Origin: Solirubrobacterales bacterium 70-9
GTDB lineage: Bacteria > Actinomycetota > Thermoleophilia > Solirubrobacterales > 70-9
DNA: 18,367 nucleotides
Reading direction: 5' to 3'
NCBI GenBank assembly: GCA_001898095.1
Contig: MKSH01000002.1
Coordinates: forward strand, 7,748 to 26,114
This document shows, one piece after another, positions 6,945 through 14,505 of this stretch; position 1 is the first letter of the stretch, and each line of letters opens with the position of its first letter. The notes under the pieces were generated by a model. That model saw only the letters and a program-made list of their open reading frames with translations. It was not told the origin of the DNA and did no database searches. The translations under genes and the position numbers were made by a program.

Positions 6945-6952
6945 ACCTGACA
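6939..6952. promoter_or_regulatory. Palindromic operator candidate TGTCA-N4-TGACA
   Basis: TGTCA AACC TGACA is a perfect 5+5 inverted repeat with a 4-base centre. It covers the -35 element of the permease promoter and ends eight bases before the ATG of the divergent small gene. The geometry (two 5-base arms, 14 bases in all) is that of Fnr-type sites in the Crp/Fnr family. It does not look like the NikR operator. One copy only is seen, so assignment to the nearby Crp/Fnr regulator is an inference. Confidence 0.45.
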
Positions 6953-6960
6953 GTGGAAAA

Positions 6961-7260
6961 ATGATCCCGATGGGTGACGATGTGGATTCGCTGCGGCGTC
7001 GGGTGTATCTCGGCGACTCCTACCGTGAGTTCGGCGAGGTGACCGCCGTCGATGCGCGCACCCAGGCGGCCGAGCTGGCCGCCGCGGGAAGTTGGGGGCC
7101 GCTGGCCAGGGTCGCCGGGGTCGCGCAGGCCTGGCGTGAGCTCGCGATCGAATTGGAGCGGGTCGGGGAAGGGTCCACCGTGGCGGCGCTGGACGAGGCC
7201 ACGCGGACGCGCTATGCCCGTCGTCTCTGGGTCGAGCCGCCCGGCGGCTCGCTTCTCTAG
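6961..7260 (+). CDS. Small conserved-looking protein of unknown function
   Basis: A 99-residue acidic-to-neutral protein, predicted mainly helical, with no cysteines, no signal peptide and no membrane segment. A short strand-like stretch (RRRVYLGDSYREFGEVTAVD) is followed by helices with regular Ala/Leu spacing. I do not recognise the family. The ATG at 6961 is used because GTG 6934 would place the start before the palindrome. ATG 6970 is a further possibility. The gene points towards the hydrogenase genes and lies between the nickel permease and hypC, so a link with nickel or hydrogenase maturation is suggested by position only. It ends 44 bases before the promoter candidate of hypC. Confidence 0.6.
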   Translation: MIPMGDDVDSLRRRVYLGDSYREFGEVTAVDARTQAAELAAAGSWGPLARVAGVAQAWRELAIELERVGEGSTVAALDEATRTRYARRLWVEPPGGSLL

Positions 7261-7303
7261 GGCTCGGCGCGGACCAAAAAGGGAATTCGATTCGCGTGAA
7301 CTC

Positions 7304-7334
7304 TTGACAGGTGGGTACCGCCGGGTGCTATACC
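7304..7334 (+). promoter_or_regulatory. Probable promoter of the hyp-hydrogenase operon
   Basis: TTGACA (7304-7309) is followed by an extended -10-like string TGC TATACC (TATACC at 7329-7334). The spacer is 19 bases, or 17 if GCTATA is taken as the -10. An A-rich patch (7275-7280) lies just upstream. The 123-base gap before hypC is one of the few spacers in the locus, so it is where the long operon should begin. Confidence 0.5.
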
Positions 7335-7383
7335 AGTCCAGGGCCGAGGGAACGGCCCGCGACGAAGGTGGGTGTTGTGCGAG

Positions 7384-7662
7384 ATGTGCCTGGCGATTCC
7401 AGGACTGGTGCTCGAAGTCGTCGACGAGGAGAACCGCCTCGCCAAGGTCGACGTGGCCGGCGTGCGGCGCAACGTCAACGTCGGCCTGCTCGACGAGGGC
7501 GGTGAACCGGTGGGTCCCGGCGACTGGGTCCTGATCCACGTCGGCTTCGCGATCTCCAAGGTCGACGAGGAGGAGGCGACCGCCACCCGCAGGCTGCTCG
7601 AGGGGATGGGCGCCGACTACGAGCAGGAGCTCGAGGAGCTGAAGGCGAGCGCGATCGAGTGA
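7384..7662 (+). CDS. hypC: HypC/HybG/HupF family hydrogenase maturation chaperone
   Basis: A 92-residue HypC. With HypD it carries the Fe(CN)2CO group and delivers it to the large subunit. The start is placed at ATG 7384 because the family requires the N-terminal MCLAIPG: Cys2 becomes the working N-terminal residue after Met removal. An upstream in-frame GTG (7372) would bury it. AAGGTGGG (7365-7372) serves as the ribosome-binding site, at somewhat long spacing. The OB-fold core is seen in RRNVNVGLLDE and the conserved GDWVLIHVGFAISKVDEEEA. It is the first gene of the operon and lies 15 bases before a second, divergent HypC-like gene. Confidence 0.95.
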   Translation: MCLAIPGLVLEVVDEENRLAKVDVAGVRRNVNVGLLDEGGEPVGPGDWVLIHVGFAISKVDEEEATATRRLLEGMGADYEQELEELKASAIE

Positions 7663-7677
7663 CGGTAAGGGGCTGAC

Positions 7678-7911
7678 ATGGAGGGCCAAGTCCCGCACTG
7701 CGACCACACCACCGGTTGTATCACCTGCGGAGACGAGGCCATCCCGATGGACGTCCTGGAGGTGGACGCCGGGCGCGGCCTGGCGCTGTGTGCCGACGCC
7801 GAACGCCGGCGCAGCAGCGTCGAGATCGCGCTGGTCGATCCGGTCGCCCCCGGTGACCGCCTGCTCGTCCACGCCGGCACCGCGATCGCCCGGGCGGAGG
7901 TGGCGGCGTGA
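7678..7911 (+). CDS. HypC-like protein with internal CxxC (variant HupF family)
   Basis: A 77-residue protein with the C-terminal half of a HypC OB fold (VEIALVDPVAPGDRLLVHAGTAIARAE, compare GDWVLIHVGFAI in the true HypC). It lacks the N-terminal MC start that HypC needs. Instead it has Cys8 and CITCGDEAIPMDVLEV with Cys14 and Cys17. The function of the internal cysteines is unknown; they could carry metal or a transfer intermediate. Its last bases overlap hypD in GTGA, so it is coupled to hypD translation. Related proteins elsewhere are found together with, or fused to, SIS-domain proteins. One such protein lies at the other end of this operon (17956). Confidence 0.8.
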   Translation: MEGQVPHCDHTTGCITCGDEAIPMDVLEVDAGRGLALCADAERRRSSVEIALVDPVAPGDRLLVHAGTAIARAEVAA

Positions 7912-9023
7912 AGTTCGTCGAGGAGTTCCGCGACGCGAAGCTCGGCAAGGTGGTGGCCGGGGAGATCCTCGCCGCCGTCGATCCGGACCGCCACTACAAG
8001 CTGATGGAGGTCTGCGGCGGCCACACCCACTCGATCTACCGCTACGGGATCGACGACCTCCTGCCCGAGAACGTCGAGCTGGTCCACGGTCCGGGCTGTC
8101 CGGTCTGCGTGATCCCGATGGGCCGGGTCGACGACGGGATCGCGATCGCCCGCCACGAGGAGGTGATCTTCACCTGCTTCGGCGACATGATGCGGGTCCC
8201 CGGCTCGACGCAGTCGCTGCTCGAGGCGAAGGCCGAAGGGGCCGACGTGCGGATGGTCTACTCGCCGCTCGACGCGCTGCGGCTGGCGAAGGCCAACCCG
8301 GACCGCCAGGTCGTCTTCTTCGCGATCGGCTTCGAGACCACCGCCCCCTCGACCGCGCTGACGATGATGCGGGCGAAGGCGGAGGGGCTCGCCAACTTCT
8401 CCTGCATGTGCAACCACGTGACGATCGTGCCGCCCCTGCGGGCGCTGCTGGACTCGCCCGACCTGCGCCTCGACGGCTTCATCGGCCCGGGCCACGTCTC
8501 GACCGTGGTCGGCGCCCGGCCGTTCGAGTTCATCCCGGCCGACTACGGCAAGCCGGTGGTGATCTCCGGCTTCGAGCCGCTCGACATCCTGCAGACCGTC
8601 CTGATGATCATCCGCCAGCTCGGCGAGGGCCGCTGCGAGGTCGAGAACCAGTACACCCGCGTCGTCCCCTACGAGGGCAACCTGCGGGCGCTCGAGGTGA
8701 TGTCGCAGGTGTTCGAGCTGCGGCCGCACTTCGAGTGGCGCGGGCTCGGCTTCATTTCGCAGAGCGCCCTGCGCCTCGCCGACGCCTATGCCGACTTCGA
8801 CGCCGAGCAGCGCTACGAGGTCCCTGGCGTGCGGGTCGCCGACCCGAAGGCGTGCCAGTGCGGGGAGGTGCTGAAGGGCGTGATCAAGCCTTGGGAGTGC
8901 AAGGTCTTCGGCACCGCCTGCACGCCGGAGCACGCGATCGGCACCTGCATGGTCTCGCCGGAGGGCGCCTGCGCCGCCTATTACAACTACGGTCGGTTCG
9001 CGAGCGAGAAGGCGGTGGCCTGA
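7908..9023 (+). CDS. hypD: Hydrogenase maturation protein HypD
   Basis: A 371-residue iron-sulfur protein that, with HypC, forms the scaffold on which Fe(CN)2CO is assembled. The conserved motifs are clear. EVCGGHTH has Cys36. GPGCPVCVIP has Cys64 and Cys67. The C-terminal cluster-binding segment (CQCGEVLKG, KVFGTACTPEHAIGTCMVSPEGAC) holds the cysteines for a [4Fe-4S] centre. The length is typical of the family. The GTG start lies in a GTGA overlap with the HypC-like gene. The stop overlaps the hypE ATG by one base. Confidence 0.97.
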   Translation: MKFVEEFRDAKLGKVVAGEILAAVDPDRHYKLMEVCGGHTHSIYRYGIDDLLPENVELVHGPGCPVCVIPMGRVDDGIAIARHEEVIFTCFGDMMRVPGSTQSLLEAKAEGADVRMVYSPLDALRLAKANPDRQVVFFAIGFETTAPSTALTMMRAKAEGLANFSCMCNHVTIVPPLRALLDSPDLRLDGFIGPGHVSTVVGARPFEFIPADYGKPVVISGFEPLDILQTVLMIIRQLGEGRCEVENQYTRVVPYEGNLRALEVMSQVFELRPHFEWRGLGFISQSALRLADAYADFDAEQRYEVPGVRVADPKACQCGEVLKGVIKPWECKVFGTACTPEHAIGTCMVSPEGACAAYYNYGRFASEKAVA

Positions 9024-10117
9024 TGACCGACGCCGGCGCCGTCAGCGAGCGCGAGGGCCGCATCCTCGAGATCATCGAGACGACCCGCGCCAAGCGGCCG
9101 AGGTTCAAGGACGCCCAGGTGACGATGTCGCACGGCGCGGGCGGCAAGGCGACCCAGACGATGATCGAGGGGCTCTTCGCCCCCGCCTTCGGCTCGGCGG
9201 CCCTGGCCGAGCTGGGCGACGCCGGCGCGGTCGAGGTCGAGGGGACGAAGCTGGCGCTGACCACCGACAGCTTCGTGGTCAAGCCGATCCGCTTCCCCGG
9301 CGGCTCGATCGGCGAGCTGGCGGTCAACGGTACGGTCAACGACCTCGCCGTCTCCGGCGCCCGGCCGCTGGCCCTCAGCCTGTCGCTGATCCTCGAGGAG
9401 GGCCTGCCCGCCGACGATCTACGGGCCGAGGTCGAGGAGATCGCGGCGGCGGCGGACGCGGCCGGGGTGGAGATCGTCGCCGGCGACACCAAGGTGGTCG
9501 AACGCGGCCACGCCGACGCGATGTACATCTGCACCAGCGGCGTCGGCGCGGTCGACCCGCGGGCGGCGCTCTCGCCCGCGGCGGTGCGATCCGGTGACCG
9601 GATCCTCGTCTCCGGCCCGGTCGGCGCCCACGGCACCGCGATCATGCTGGCCCGGGGCGAGTTCGAGCTCGACGCCGACATCGAGTCCGACACCCGCTCG
9701 CTGTGGCCGGTCGCCGACGCCCTGCTCGATGCCGCCGGGGCGGATCTCCGCTGCATGCGCGACGCGACCCGCGGCGGTGCCGCCACCGTGCTGAACGAGA
9801 TCGCCCGTGCCTCGGGGGTGGCGATGGTCGTCGAGGAGGCGGCGATCCCGGTCGACCCGGCGGTCGCCGGCGCGGCGGAGATGCTCGGGATCGACCCGAT
9901 GTACGTCGCCAACGAGGGCCAGTTGGTCGCCTTCGTGGCGCCCGCGCGGGCGGCGGCGGCGCTGGCGGCGATGCAGGGGCTGCCGGGCTGCGAGGCGGCG
10001 GCGGAGATCGGCGAGGTGAAGACGGAGCCGCCGGGGATGGTCCTGGTGGAGACGGCGTTCGGAGGCCGAAGGGTGATGGATCTGCTGGCCGGGGATCCCT
10101 TGCCGCGGATCTGTTGA
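9023..10117 (+). CDS. hypE: Hydrogenase maturation protein HypE
   Basis: A 364-residue member of the PurM/AIR-synthase fold. HypE dehydrates a carbamoyl group on its C-terminal Cys to a thiocyanate, the source of the CN ligands of the active-site iron. The last residues PRIC end in the required Cys364. The ATP-binding motifs SHGAGGK (about 36-42) and TDSFVVKP (about 85-92), plus NDLAVSGARP and GDTKV, are present. The frame stays open far upstream, but ATG 9023 is chosen because it overlaps the hypD stop and matches the usual N-terminus. A 22-base leader longer than the shortest HypE proteins precedes the SHGAGG motif. The partner HypF, which makes the carbamoyl adduct, is not in this window. 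Confidence 0.97.
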   Translation: MTDAGAVSEREGRILEIIETTRAKRPRFKDAQVTMSHGAGGKATQTMIEGLFAPAFGSAALAELGDAGAVEVEGTKLALTTDSFVVKPIRFPGGSIGELAVNGTVNDLAVSGARPLALSLSLILEEGLPADDLRAEVEEIAAAADAAGVEIVAGDTKVVERGHADAMYICTSGVGAVDPRAALSPAAVRSGDRILVSGPVGAHGTAIMLARGEFELDADIESDTRSLWPVADALLDAAGADLRCMRDATRGGAATVLNEIARASGVAMVVEEAAIPVDPAVAGAAEMLGIDPMYVANEGQLVAFVAPARAAAALAAMQGLPGCEAAAEIGEVKTEPPGMVLVETAFGGRRVMDLLAGDPLPRIC

Positions 10118-10133
10118 GAAAGCGAGGAGCGAG

Positions 10134-11195
10134 ATGGCGACGACGGAGTTCGTGCCCGACCAGGCGAAAACGGAGGAGATCACCGCCCACGTGATCTGGA
10201 TGACCACCGGGCTGAGTTGCGACGGCGACTCCGTCGCGATGACCTCGGCCGTCAACCCCAGCCTCGAGGACATCGTCACCCAGGCGATCCCGGGGATGCC
10301 GAAAGTGGTGGTCCACAACCCGGTGCTCGCCTACGAGGTGGGAGCCGAGTTCATGCAGGCCTGGTACGACGCCGAGGCGGGCAAGCTCGACCCGTTCGTG
10401 CTGGTCGTCGAGGGCTCGATCCCGAACGAGCAGATCAACGGTGACGGCTACTGGGCGGGGATGGGCGACGACCCCGACACCGGCCAGCCGATCACCACCA
10501 ACGAGTGGGTCGACCGCCTCGCCCCGAAGGCCGCCGCCGTGGTCGCCCTCGGGACCTGCGCCACCTACGGCGGCATCCCGGCGATGAAGAACAACCCGAC
10601 CGGGGCGATGGGCCTACCCGACTACCTCGGCTGGAACTGGAAATCGACCGCGAACCTGCCGGTCGTCTGCATCCCCGGCTGTCCCGCCCAGCCCGACAAC
10701 ACGACCGAGACGCTGCTCTACCTGGCCCTCCACCTCGCGGGCCGGGCGCCGGCGCCGGAACTGGACGAGGCGCTGCGGCCGAAGTGGCTCTTCGGGCGCA
10801 CCGTCCGCGAGGGCTGCAACCGCGCGGGATTCGCCGAGCAGGGTGACTTCGCGACCGAATACGGCTCCGATCACCGCTGCCTGGTGAAGCTCGGCTGCAA
10901 GGGGCCGGTGGTCAAGTGCAACGTCCCGGTGCGGGGCTGGCAAAGCGGCGTCGGCGGCTGCCCCAACGTCGGCGGCATCTGCATGGCCTGCACGATGCCC
11001 GGCTTCCCCGACAAGTACATGCCGTTCATGGACGAGGACAAATGGGGCGGCGCGGCGGCTTCGATCATGAAGTTCAGCTATGGGCCGATCGTCCGCTACA
11101 TGCGGCACCGACACATTCGCAACGAGTTCGACAAAGAGCCGGAGTGGCGCCGAAAAGGTGCGGCCCTGACCACCGGCTACCAGAAGAGGTGGTGA
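10134..11195 (+). CDS. hhyS: Group 1h [NiFe]-hydrogenase small subunit
   Basis: A 353-residue electron-transfer subunit of an actinobacterial-type hydrogenase. The proximal cluster motif reads LSCDGDSVA. Cys29 is kept, but the next usual Cys is Asp32. Cys142 (GTCATYGG) and Cys183 (in CIPGCPAQP) complete the set. An Asp ligand on the proximal [4Fe-4S] cluster is known for this oxygen-insensitive hydrogenase type. The C-terminal His/Cys-rich segment DHRCLVKLGCKGP through GICMACTMPGFPD holds the medial and distal clusters. No twin-arginine signal is present, so the enzyme should be cytosolic or attached to the inner face of the membrane. The ATG follows GCGAGGAGCG. It is adjacent to, and upstream of, its large subunit. 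Confidence 0.95.
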   Translation: MATTEFVPDQAKTEEITAHVIWMTTGLSCDGDSVAMTSAVNPSLEDIVTQAIPGMPKVVVHNPVLAYEVGAEFMQAWYDAEAGKLDPFVLVVEGSIPNEQINGDGYWAGMGDDPDTGQPITTNEWVDRLAPKAAAVVALGTCATYGGIPAMKNNPTGAMGLPDYLGWNWKSTANLPVVCIPGCPAQPDNTTETLLYLALHLAGRAPAPELDEALRPKWLFGRTVREGCNRAGFAEQGDFATEYGSDHRCLVKLGCKGPVVKCNVPVRGWQSGVGGCPNVGGICMACTMPGFPDKYMPFMDEDKWGGAAASIMKFSYGPIVRYMRHRHIRNEFDKEPEWRRKGAALTTGYQKRW

Positions 11196-11201
11196 GGAGA
11201 G

Positions 11202-12977
11202 ATGTCAACCGTAGAGACTCCCCGGGAGAAAAAAATCGGCGTCAAGGACATGTCGTGGGATCCGATCACGCGGATCGTCGGCAGCCTCGGCATCCATACG
11301 GAGATCGACTTCGACGCCCGCAAGGTGAACAAGTGCTACTCGACCTCGATGGTGTTCCGCGGCTTCGACATCTTCATGAAGGGGATCGATCCGCGCGACA
11401 CCCACTTCATCACCAGCCGCATCTGCGGGATCTGCGGTGACAACCACTGCACCTGCTCGGTGCTGAACCAGAACATGGCCTACGGGGTGAAGCCGCCGCC
11501 GCTCGGCGACCTCGCCTACAACCTCGCCGAGGCGGCCGACTACATGTTCGACCACGCGATCTTCAACGACTGCATGGCGAACGTCGACTTCTGCGAGCAG
11601 ATGGTGCGGGAAACGAACCCGGCGCTGCTGAAGACGGCGGAGGAGACGAGCGCGCCGCACGGCGACATCCACGGTTACCGGTCGATCGCCGACATCATGC
11701 GGGCGCTCAACCCGTTCACCGGCGAGTTCTACCTCGAGACCCTGCAGGTGGCGCGCTACACGCGGGAGATGTACTGCCTGTTCGGCGGCCGCCACACCCA
11801 TCCCTCGACGATCATGCCGGGCGGGGTCAGCGCCGACATCACCCACCAGACCTGCACCGACTACTACGTGCGGTTGATGCGCTACATCGACTACGTGAAG
11901 CGGTCGGTACCGATGCACGACGACCTCTATGACTTCTTCCTCGAGCAGCTGCCGGGGTACGACGACGTCGGCTACCGGCGCACCGACCTGGTCTGCTGGG
12001 GCGCCTTCGACGATCCCGACTACGTCGACTACAGCTACGCGAACATGGGCGCCTGGGGTGAGAAGCGCTACGTCACGCCGGGCGTGGTGATCGACGGCGA
12101 GCTGCGCTCGACCAACCTCGTCGACATCAACCTGATGATCCGCATCCTGCTCGGGTCCTCCTACTTCGACGACTGGACCGACGAGGAGACCTACGTCACC
12201 AAAGACCCGCTCGGCAACCCGGTCGACAAGCGTCACCCATGGAACAAGACGACGCTGCCGAAACCGCAGAAGCGGGACTGGGGCGACAAGTACAGCTGGG
12301 TCGCCTCGCCGCGGATCTACGACGACCGCACCGACACCTACATCGCCTCCGACACCGGCGGCGGCCCGTTCGCCCGCCAGTGGGTGACGGCGAAAGCGGG
12401 GCTGGTCGACTTCGGTTACGCGAAGGCGACCGGGGAGAGCATCCAGATGGTGCTGCCGCGGACCGCGTCGAAACCGGAGATGGAGCTGGAATGGAAGATC
12501 CCGGCGAAGTCGAACGCGATCGAGCGCGACCGGGCGCGCGCCTACCACGAGGCCTACTCGGCGCTGATCGGACTGCACAACCTGGAGCGGGCGCTGGGCG
12601 AGGTGCGTGCGGGGCGGACCAAATCGTGGTCGGACTTCAAGGTTCCAGACGAAGCGGTCTCCTGCGGCTTCCACGAGGCGGCCAGGGGGGTGCTGTCGCA
12701 TCACATGGTGATCCGGGGCGGGAAGGTGGCGAACTACCAGCCATACCCGCCCACGCCGTGGAACGGCAACCCACGTGACAGCTACGGCACCCCCGGCCCC
12801 TACGAGGACGCGGTGGAAAACACGCCGATCTTCGAGGAGAACGGGCCGGAGGACTTCAAGGGCGTGGACATCATGCGCGCGGTACGGAGCTTCGACCCGT
12901 GCCTTCCCTGCGGCGTGCACATGTACACCGGCAAGGGGGTCCGCAAGGTCGTCCACAAACCGACCGGGATGGCGTAG
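11202..12977 (+). CDS. hhyL: Group 1h [NiFe]-hydrogenase large subunit
   Basis: A 591-residue catalytic subunit that splits H2 at a Ni-Fe centre. The N-terminal motif RICGICGDNHC gives Cys75 and Cys78. The C-terminal motif DPCLPCGVH gives Cys567 and Cys570; together these four Cys hold the Ni. Processing should occur after His573, removing an 18-residue tail, MYTGKGVRKVVHKPTGMA. A maturation protease gene occurs later in the same operon. The ribosome-binding site is AGGAGAG. The length and the motif DPCLPCGVHMYTGKG are typical of the high-affinity group 1h (formerly group 5) enzymes used by actinobacteria to live on atmospheric H2. The trace-gas role here is inferred from the family. Confidence 0.96.
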   Translation: MSTVETPREKKIGVKDMSWDPITRIVGSLGIHTEIDFDARKVNKCYSTSMVFRGFDIFMKGIDPRDTHFITSRICGICGDNHCTCSVLNQNMAYGVKPPPLGDLAYNLAEAADYMFDHAIFNDCMANVDFCEQMVRETNPALLKTAEETSAPHGDIHGYRSIADIMRALNPFTGEFYLETLQVARYTREMYCLFGGRHTHPSTIMPGGVSADITHQTCTDYYVRLMRYIDYVKRSVPMHDDLYDFFLEQLPGYDDVGYRRTDLVCWGAFDDPDYVDYSYANMGAWGEKRYVTPGVVIDGELRSTNLVDINLMIRILLGSSYFDDWTDEETYVTKDPLGNPVDKRHPWNKTTLPKPQKRDWGDKYSWVASPRIYDDRTDTYIASDTGGGPFARQWVTAKAGLVDFGYAKATGESIQMVLPRTASKPEMELEWKIPAKSNAIERDRARAYHEAYSALIGLHNLERALGEVRAGRTKSWSDFKVPDEAVSCGFHEAARGVLSHHMVIRGGKVANYQPYPPTPWNGNPRDSYGTPGPYEDAVENTPIFEENGPEDFKGVDIMRAVRSFDPCLPCGVHMYTGKGVRKVVHKPTGMA

Positions 12978-12982
12978 GCCTG

Positions 12983-13867
12983 ATGGCGACCGCCGTTGCC
13001 GGTCAGGACGGTGAGCTGCTGGCGCGGCTGCGCGAGCTGAGCGACCGGGTCGAGGCGATCGAGGACCCGGGTGCCCGGGACGCGGCCCAGGAGCTGGTCG
13101 CCACGGTGCTGGAGATGCACGGCGCCGGCCTGGCGAAGATCGGTGAGGTGCTCGACGAAGCGGGCGCCGCGGGCGAGGAGGCGAAGCGCAAGCTGCTCGA
13201 CGACGGCGTCGTCGCCAGCCTGTTGCTGATCCACGACCTCTATCCGGTGTCGTTGGAGGAGCGGGTGCGCGAGGCGCTGACCGAGGTGCGTCCTTATATG
13301 GACTCGCACGGGGGCGACGTCGAGCTCTTGGGCGTCGAGGACGGAGTGGTGCGGCTGCGCCTGACGGGCAGCTGCGACGGCTGCCCGGCGTCCGCCTCGA
13401 CCCTGGAGCTGGCGATCGAAGAGGCGCTGGAGCGGACGGCGCCCGACCTCGTCGGGCTCGAGGTCGAGGGCCTGGTCCCCGAGCCGCCGCGGCCGAGTGG
13501 GATCCCGTTGCCGGTCGTGCAGGGCAACGGCGGCTCGCCGAACGGGAACGGCGGCGTCTCGCGCTGGCTGCCGCTGGGCACCGCGCCGCCTGGCGAAGGC
13601 ACGGTGACCTGGGCGCAGGTCGGCGGGGTCGAGATCGCCCTCGCCAACGTCGGCGGCTCCTTACTCGCCTTCCGCGACCGCTGCGCCGGCTGCGGTGGGA
13701 CGGTCTCCACCGGGGAGCTGAAGGGCGGCGTCCTCGCCTGTCCCTCCTGCGAGCGCCGCTATTACCTGCCGCGGGCGGGGCGCTCGATGGACGCCGACCG
13801 ACTGCTGCTCGAACCGGTGCCGCTGCTGGAGGCCGGTGGCGACGTCACCGTGGCGGTCGGCGGGTGA
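12983..13867 (+). CDS. NifU-domain and Rieske-like iron-sulfur protein of the hydrogenase operon
   Basis: A 294-residue two-domain protein. Residues about 90-150 are a NifU C-terminal domain with SCDGCPAS (Cys131 and Cys134), a site that in NifU/Nfu proteins binds a shared cluster. A Gly/Asn/Pro-rich linker follows (about 165-190). Residues about 192-294 have a Rieske-type beta fold in outline, but the ligands are Cys234-x2-Cys237 and Cys253-x2-Cys256 instead of C-x-H and C-x2-H. An N-terminal helical region (1-85) is family-specific. The ATG at 12983 is chosen because it fits the operon spacing; the frame is open earlier but runs through hhyL. A role as electron carrier from the small subunit, or as a cluster donor, is inferred. 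In mycobacterial hhy operons a separate iron-sulfur protein is required for activity. Confidence 0.85.
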   Translation: MATAVAGQDGELLARLRELSDRVEAIEDPGARDAAQELVATVLEMHGAGLAKIGEVLDEAGAAGEEAKRKLLDDGVVASLLLIHDLYPVSLEERVREALTEVRPYMDSHGGDVELLGVEDGVVRLRLTGSCDGCPASASTLELAIEEALERTAPDLVGLEVEGLVPEPPRPSGIPLPVVQGNGGSPNGNGGVSRWLPLGTAPPGEGTVTWAQVGGVEIALANVGGSLLAFRDRCAGCGGTVSTGELKGGVLACPSCERRYYLPRAGRSMDADRLLLEPVPLLEAGGDVTVAVGG

Positions 13868-14505
13868 ACGAGGCCGGGGACCAGGCCCGGGGGGTGGACC
13901 CGGAGCTCGTCGCCCGGCTGCGGCGACTGGTCGCGAGCGGCGGGCGGAGCGCGACGGAGGTCGAGCACTGCGACCTTTGCGGCGCCGAGCTCGCCGCCGA
14001 CCATCGCCACCTGCTCCACCTCGAAGAGCGACGCATCCTCTGCGCCTGCGAGCCCTGCGTCGCCTTCCGCTCCGGCGAGGGTCCGTACCGGCCGACCGGA
14101 TCGCGGCTCGTCTGGCTCGAGCGGTTCGACCTGCCGGAGGACGTCTGGGCGCGGCTGCGGATCCCGATCCGCCTCGTCTTCTTCATGCGCTCCAGCTCGA
14201 CCGGCGGGGTCGTCGGGCTCTACCCGAGCCCGGCCGGGGCGACGGAATGCGAGCTCGACCTGCCCGCCTGGGAGGAGTTGGTCGCGGTCAACCCGCTGCT
14301 GGGCGACCTCGACGAGGACGTCGAGGGGCTGATCGTCAACCGCCTCGCCGCGGCCGACCAGTACCTGATCGCGCCGATCGACGAGTGCTACCGCCTGGTC
14401 GGCGCGGTGAAGGCGAGCTGGGAGGGCATCTCCGGCGGGGCCGCGGTCGAACGGGTCGTCCCCACCTTCCTCGAGGAGCTGCGCGGGCGCGCGGTGGTCG
14501 CGTGA
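13864..14505 (+). CDS. DUF5947 family protein with a zinc-ribbon-like N-terminal region
   Basis: A 213-residue protein of the DUF5947 family, seen mostly in actinobacterial hydrogenase operons. Cys36 and Cys39 (CDLC) and Cys60, Cys62 and Cys65 (CACEPC) suggest a metal-binding knuckle with a nearby His48-rich segment (ADHRHLLHL). The C-terminal two thirds are alpha-beta with conserved tryptophans and NRLAAADQYLIAPIDECYRLVGAVK. The GTG start is part of a GTGA overlap with the gene before, and the stop overlaps the next GTG in the same way. The function is not established; a role in hydrogenase assembly or in capturing a cofactor fits the operon position. Confidence 0.8.
   Translation: MNEAGDQARGVDPELVARLRRLVASGGRSATEVEHCDLCGAELAADHRHLLHLEERRILCACEPCVAFRSGEGPYRPTGSRLVWLERFDLPEDVWARLRIPIRLVFFMRSSSTGGVVGLYPSPAGATECELDLPAWEELVAVNPLLGDLDEDVEGLIVNRLAAADQYLIAPIDECYRLVGAVKASWEGISGGAAVERVVPTFLEELRGRAVVA

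Noticed and set aside
7790..9022. A long N-terminal extension of HypE
   Set aside because: The frame is open across hypD, but the extension is Arg/Gly/Pro-rich shadow sequence. The HypE family starts near ATG 9023, which overlaps the hypD stop.
11205..12956. A 583-residue minus-strand protein opposite the hydrogenase large subunit
   Set aside because: It is a shadow of hhyL: Val/Arg/His-rich composition with no recognisable motif.
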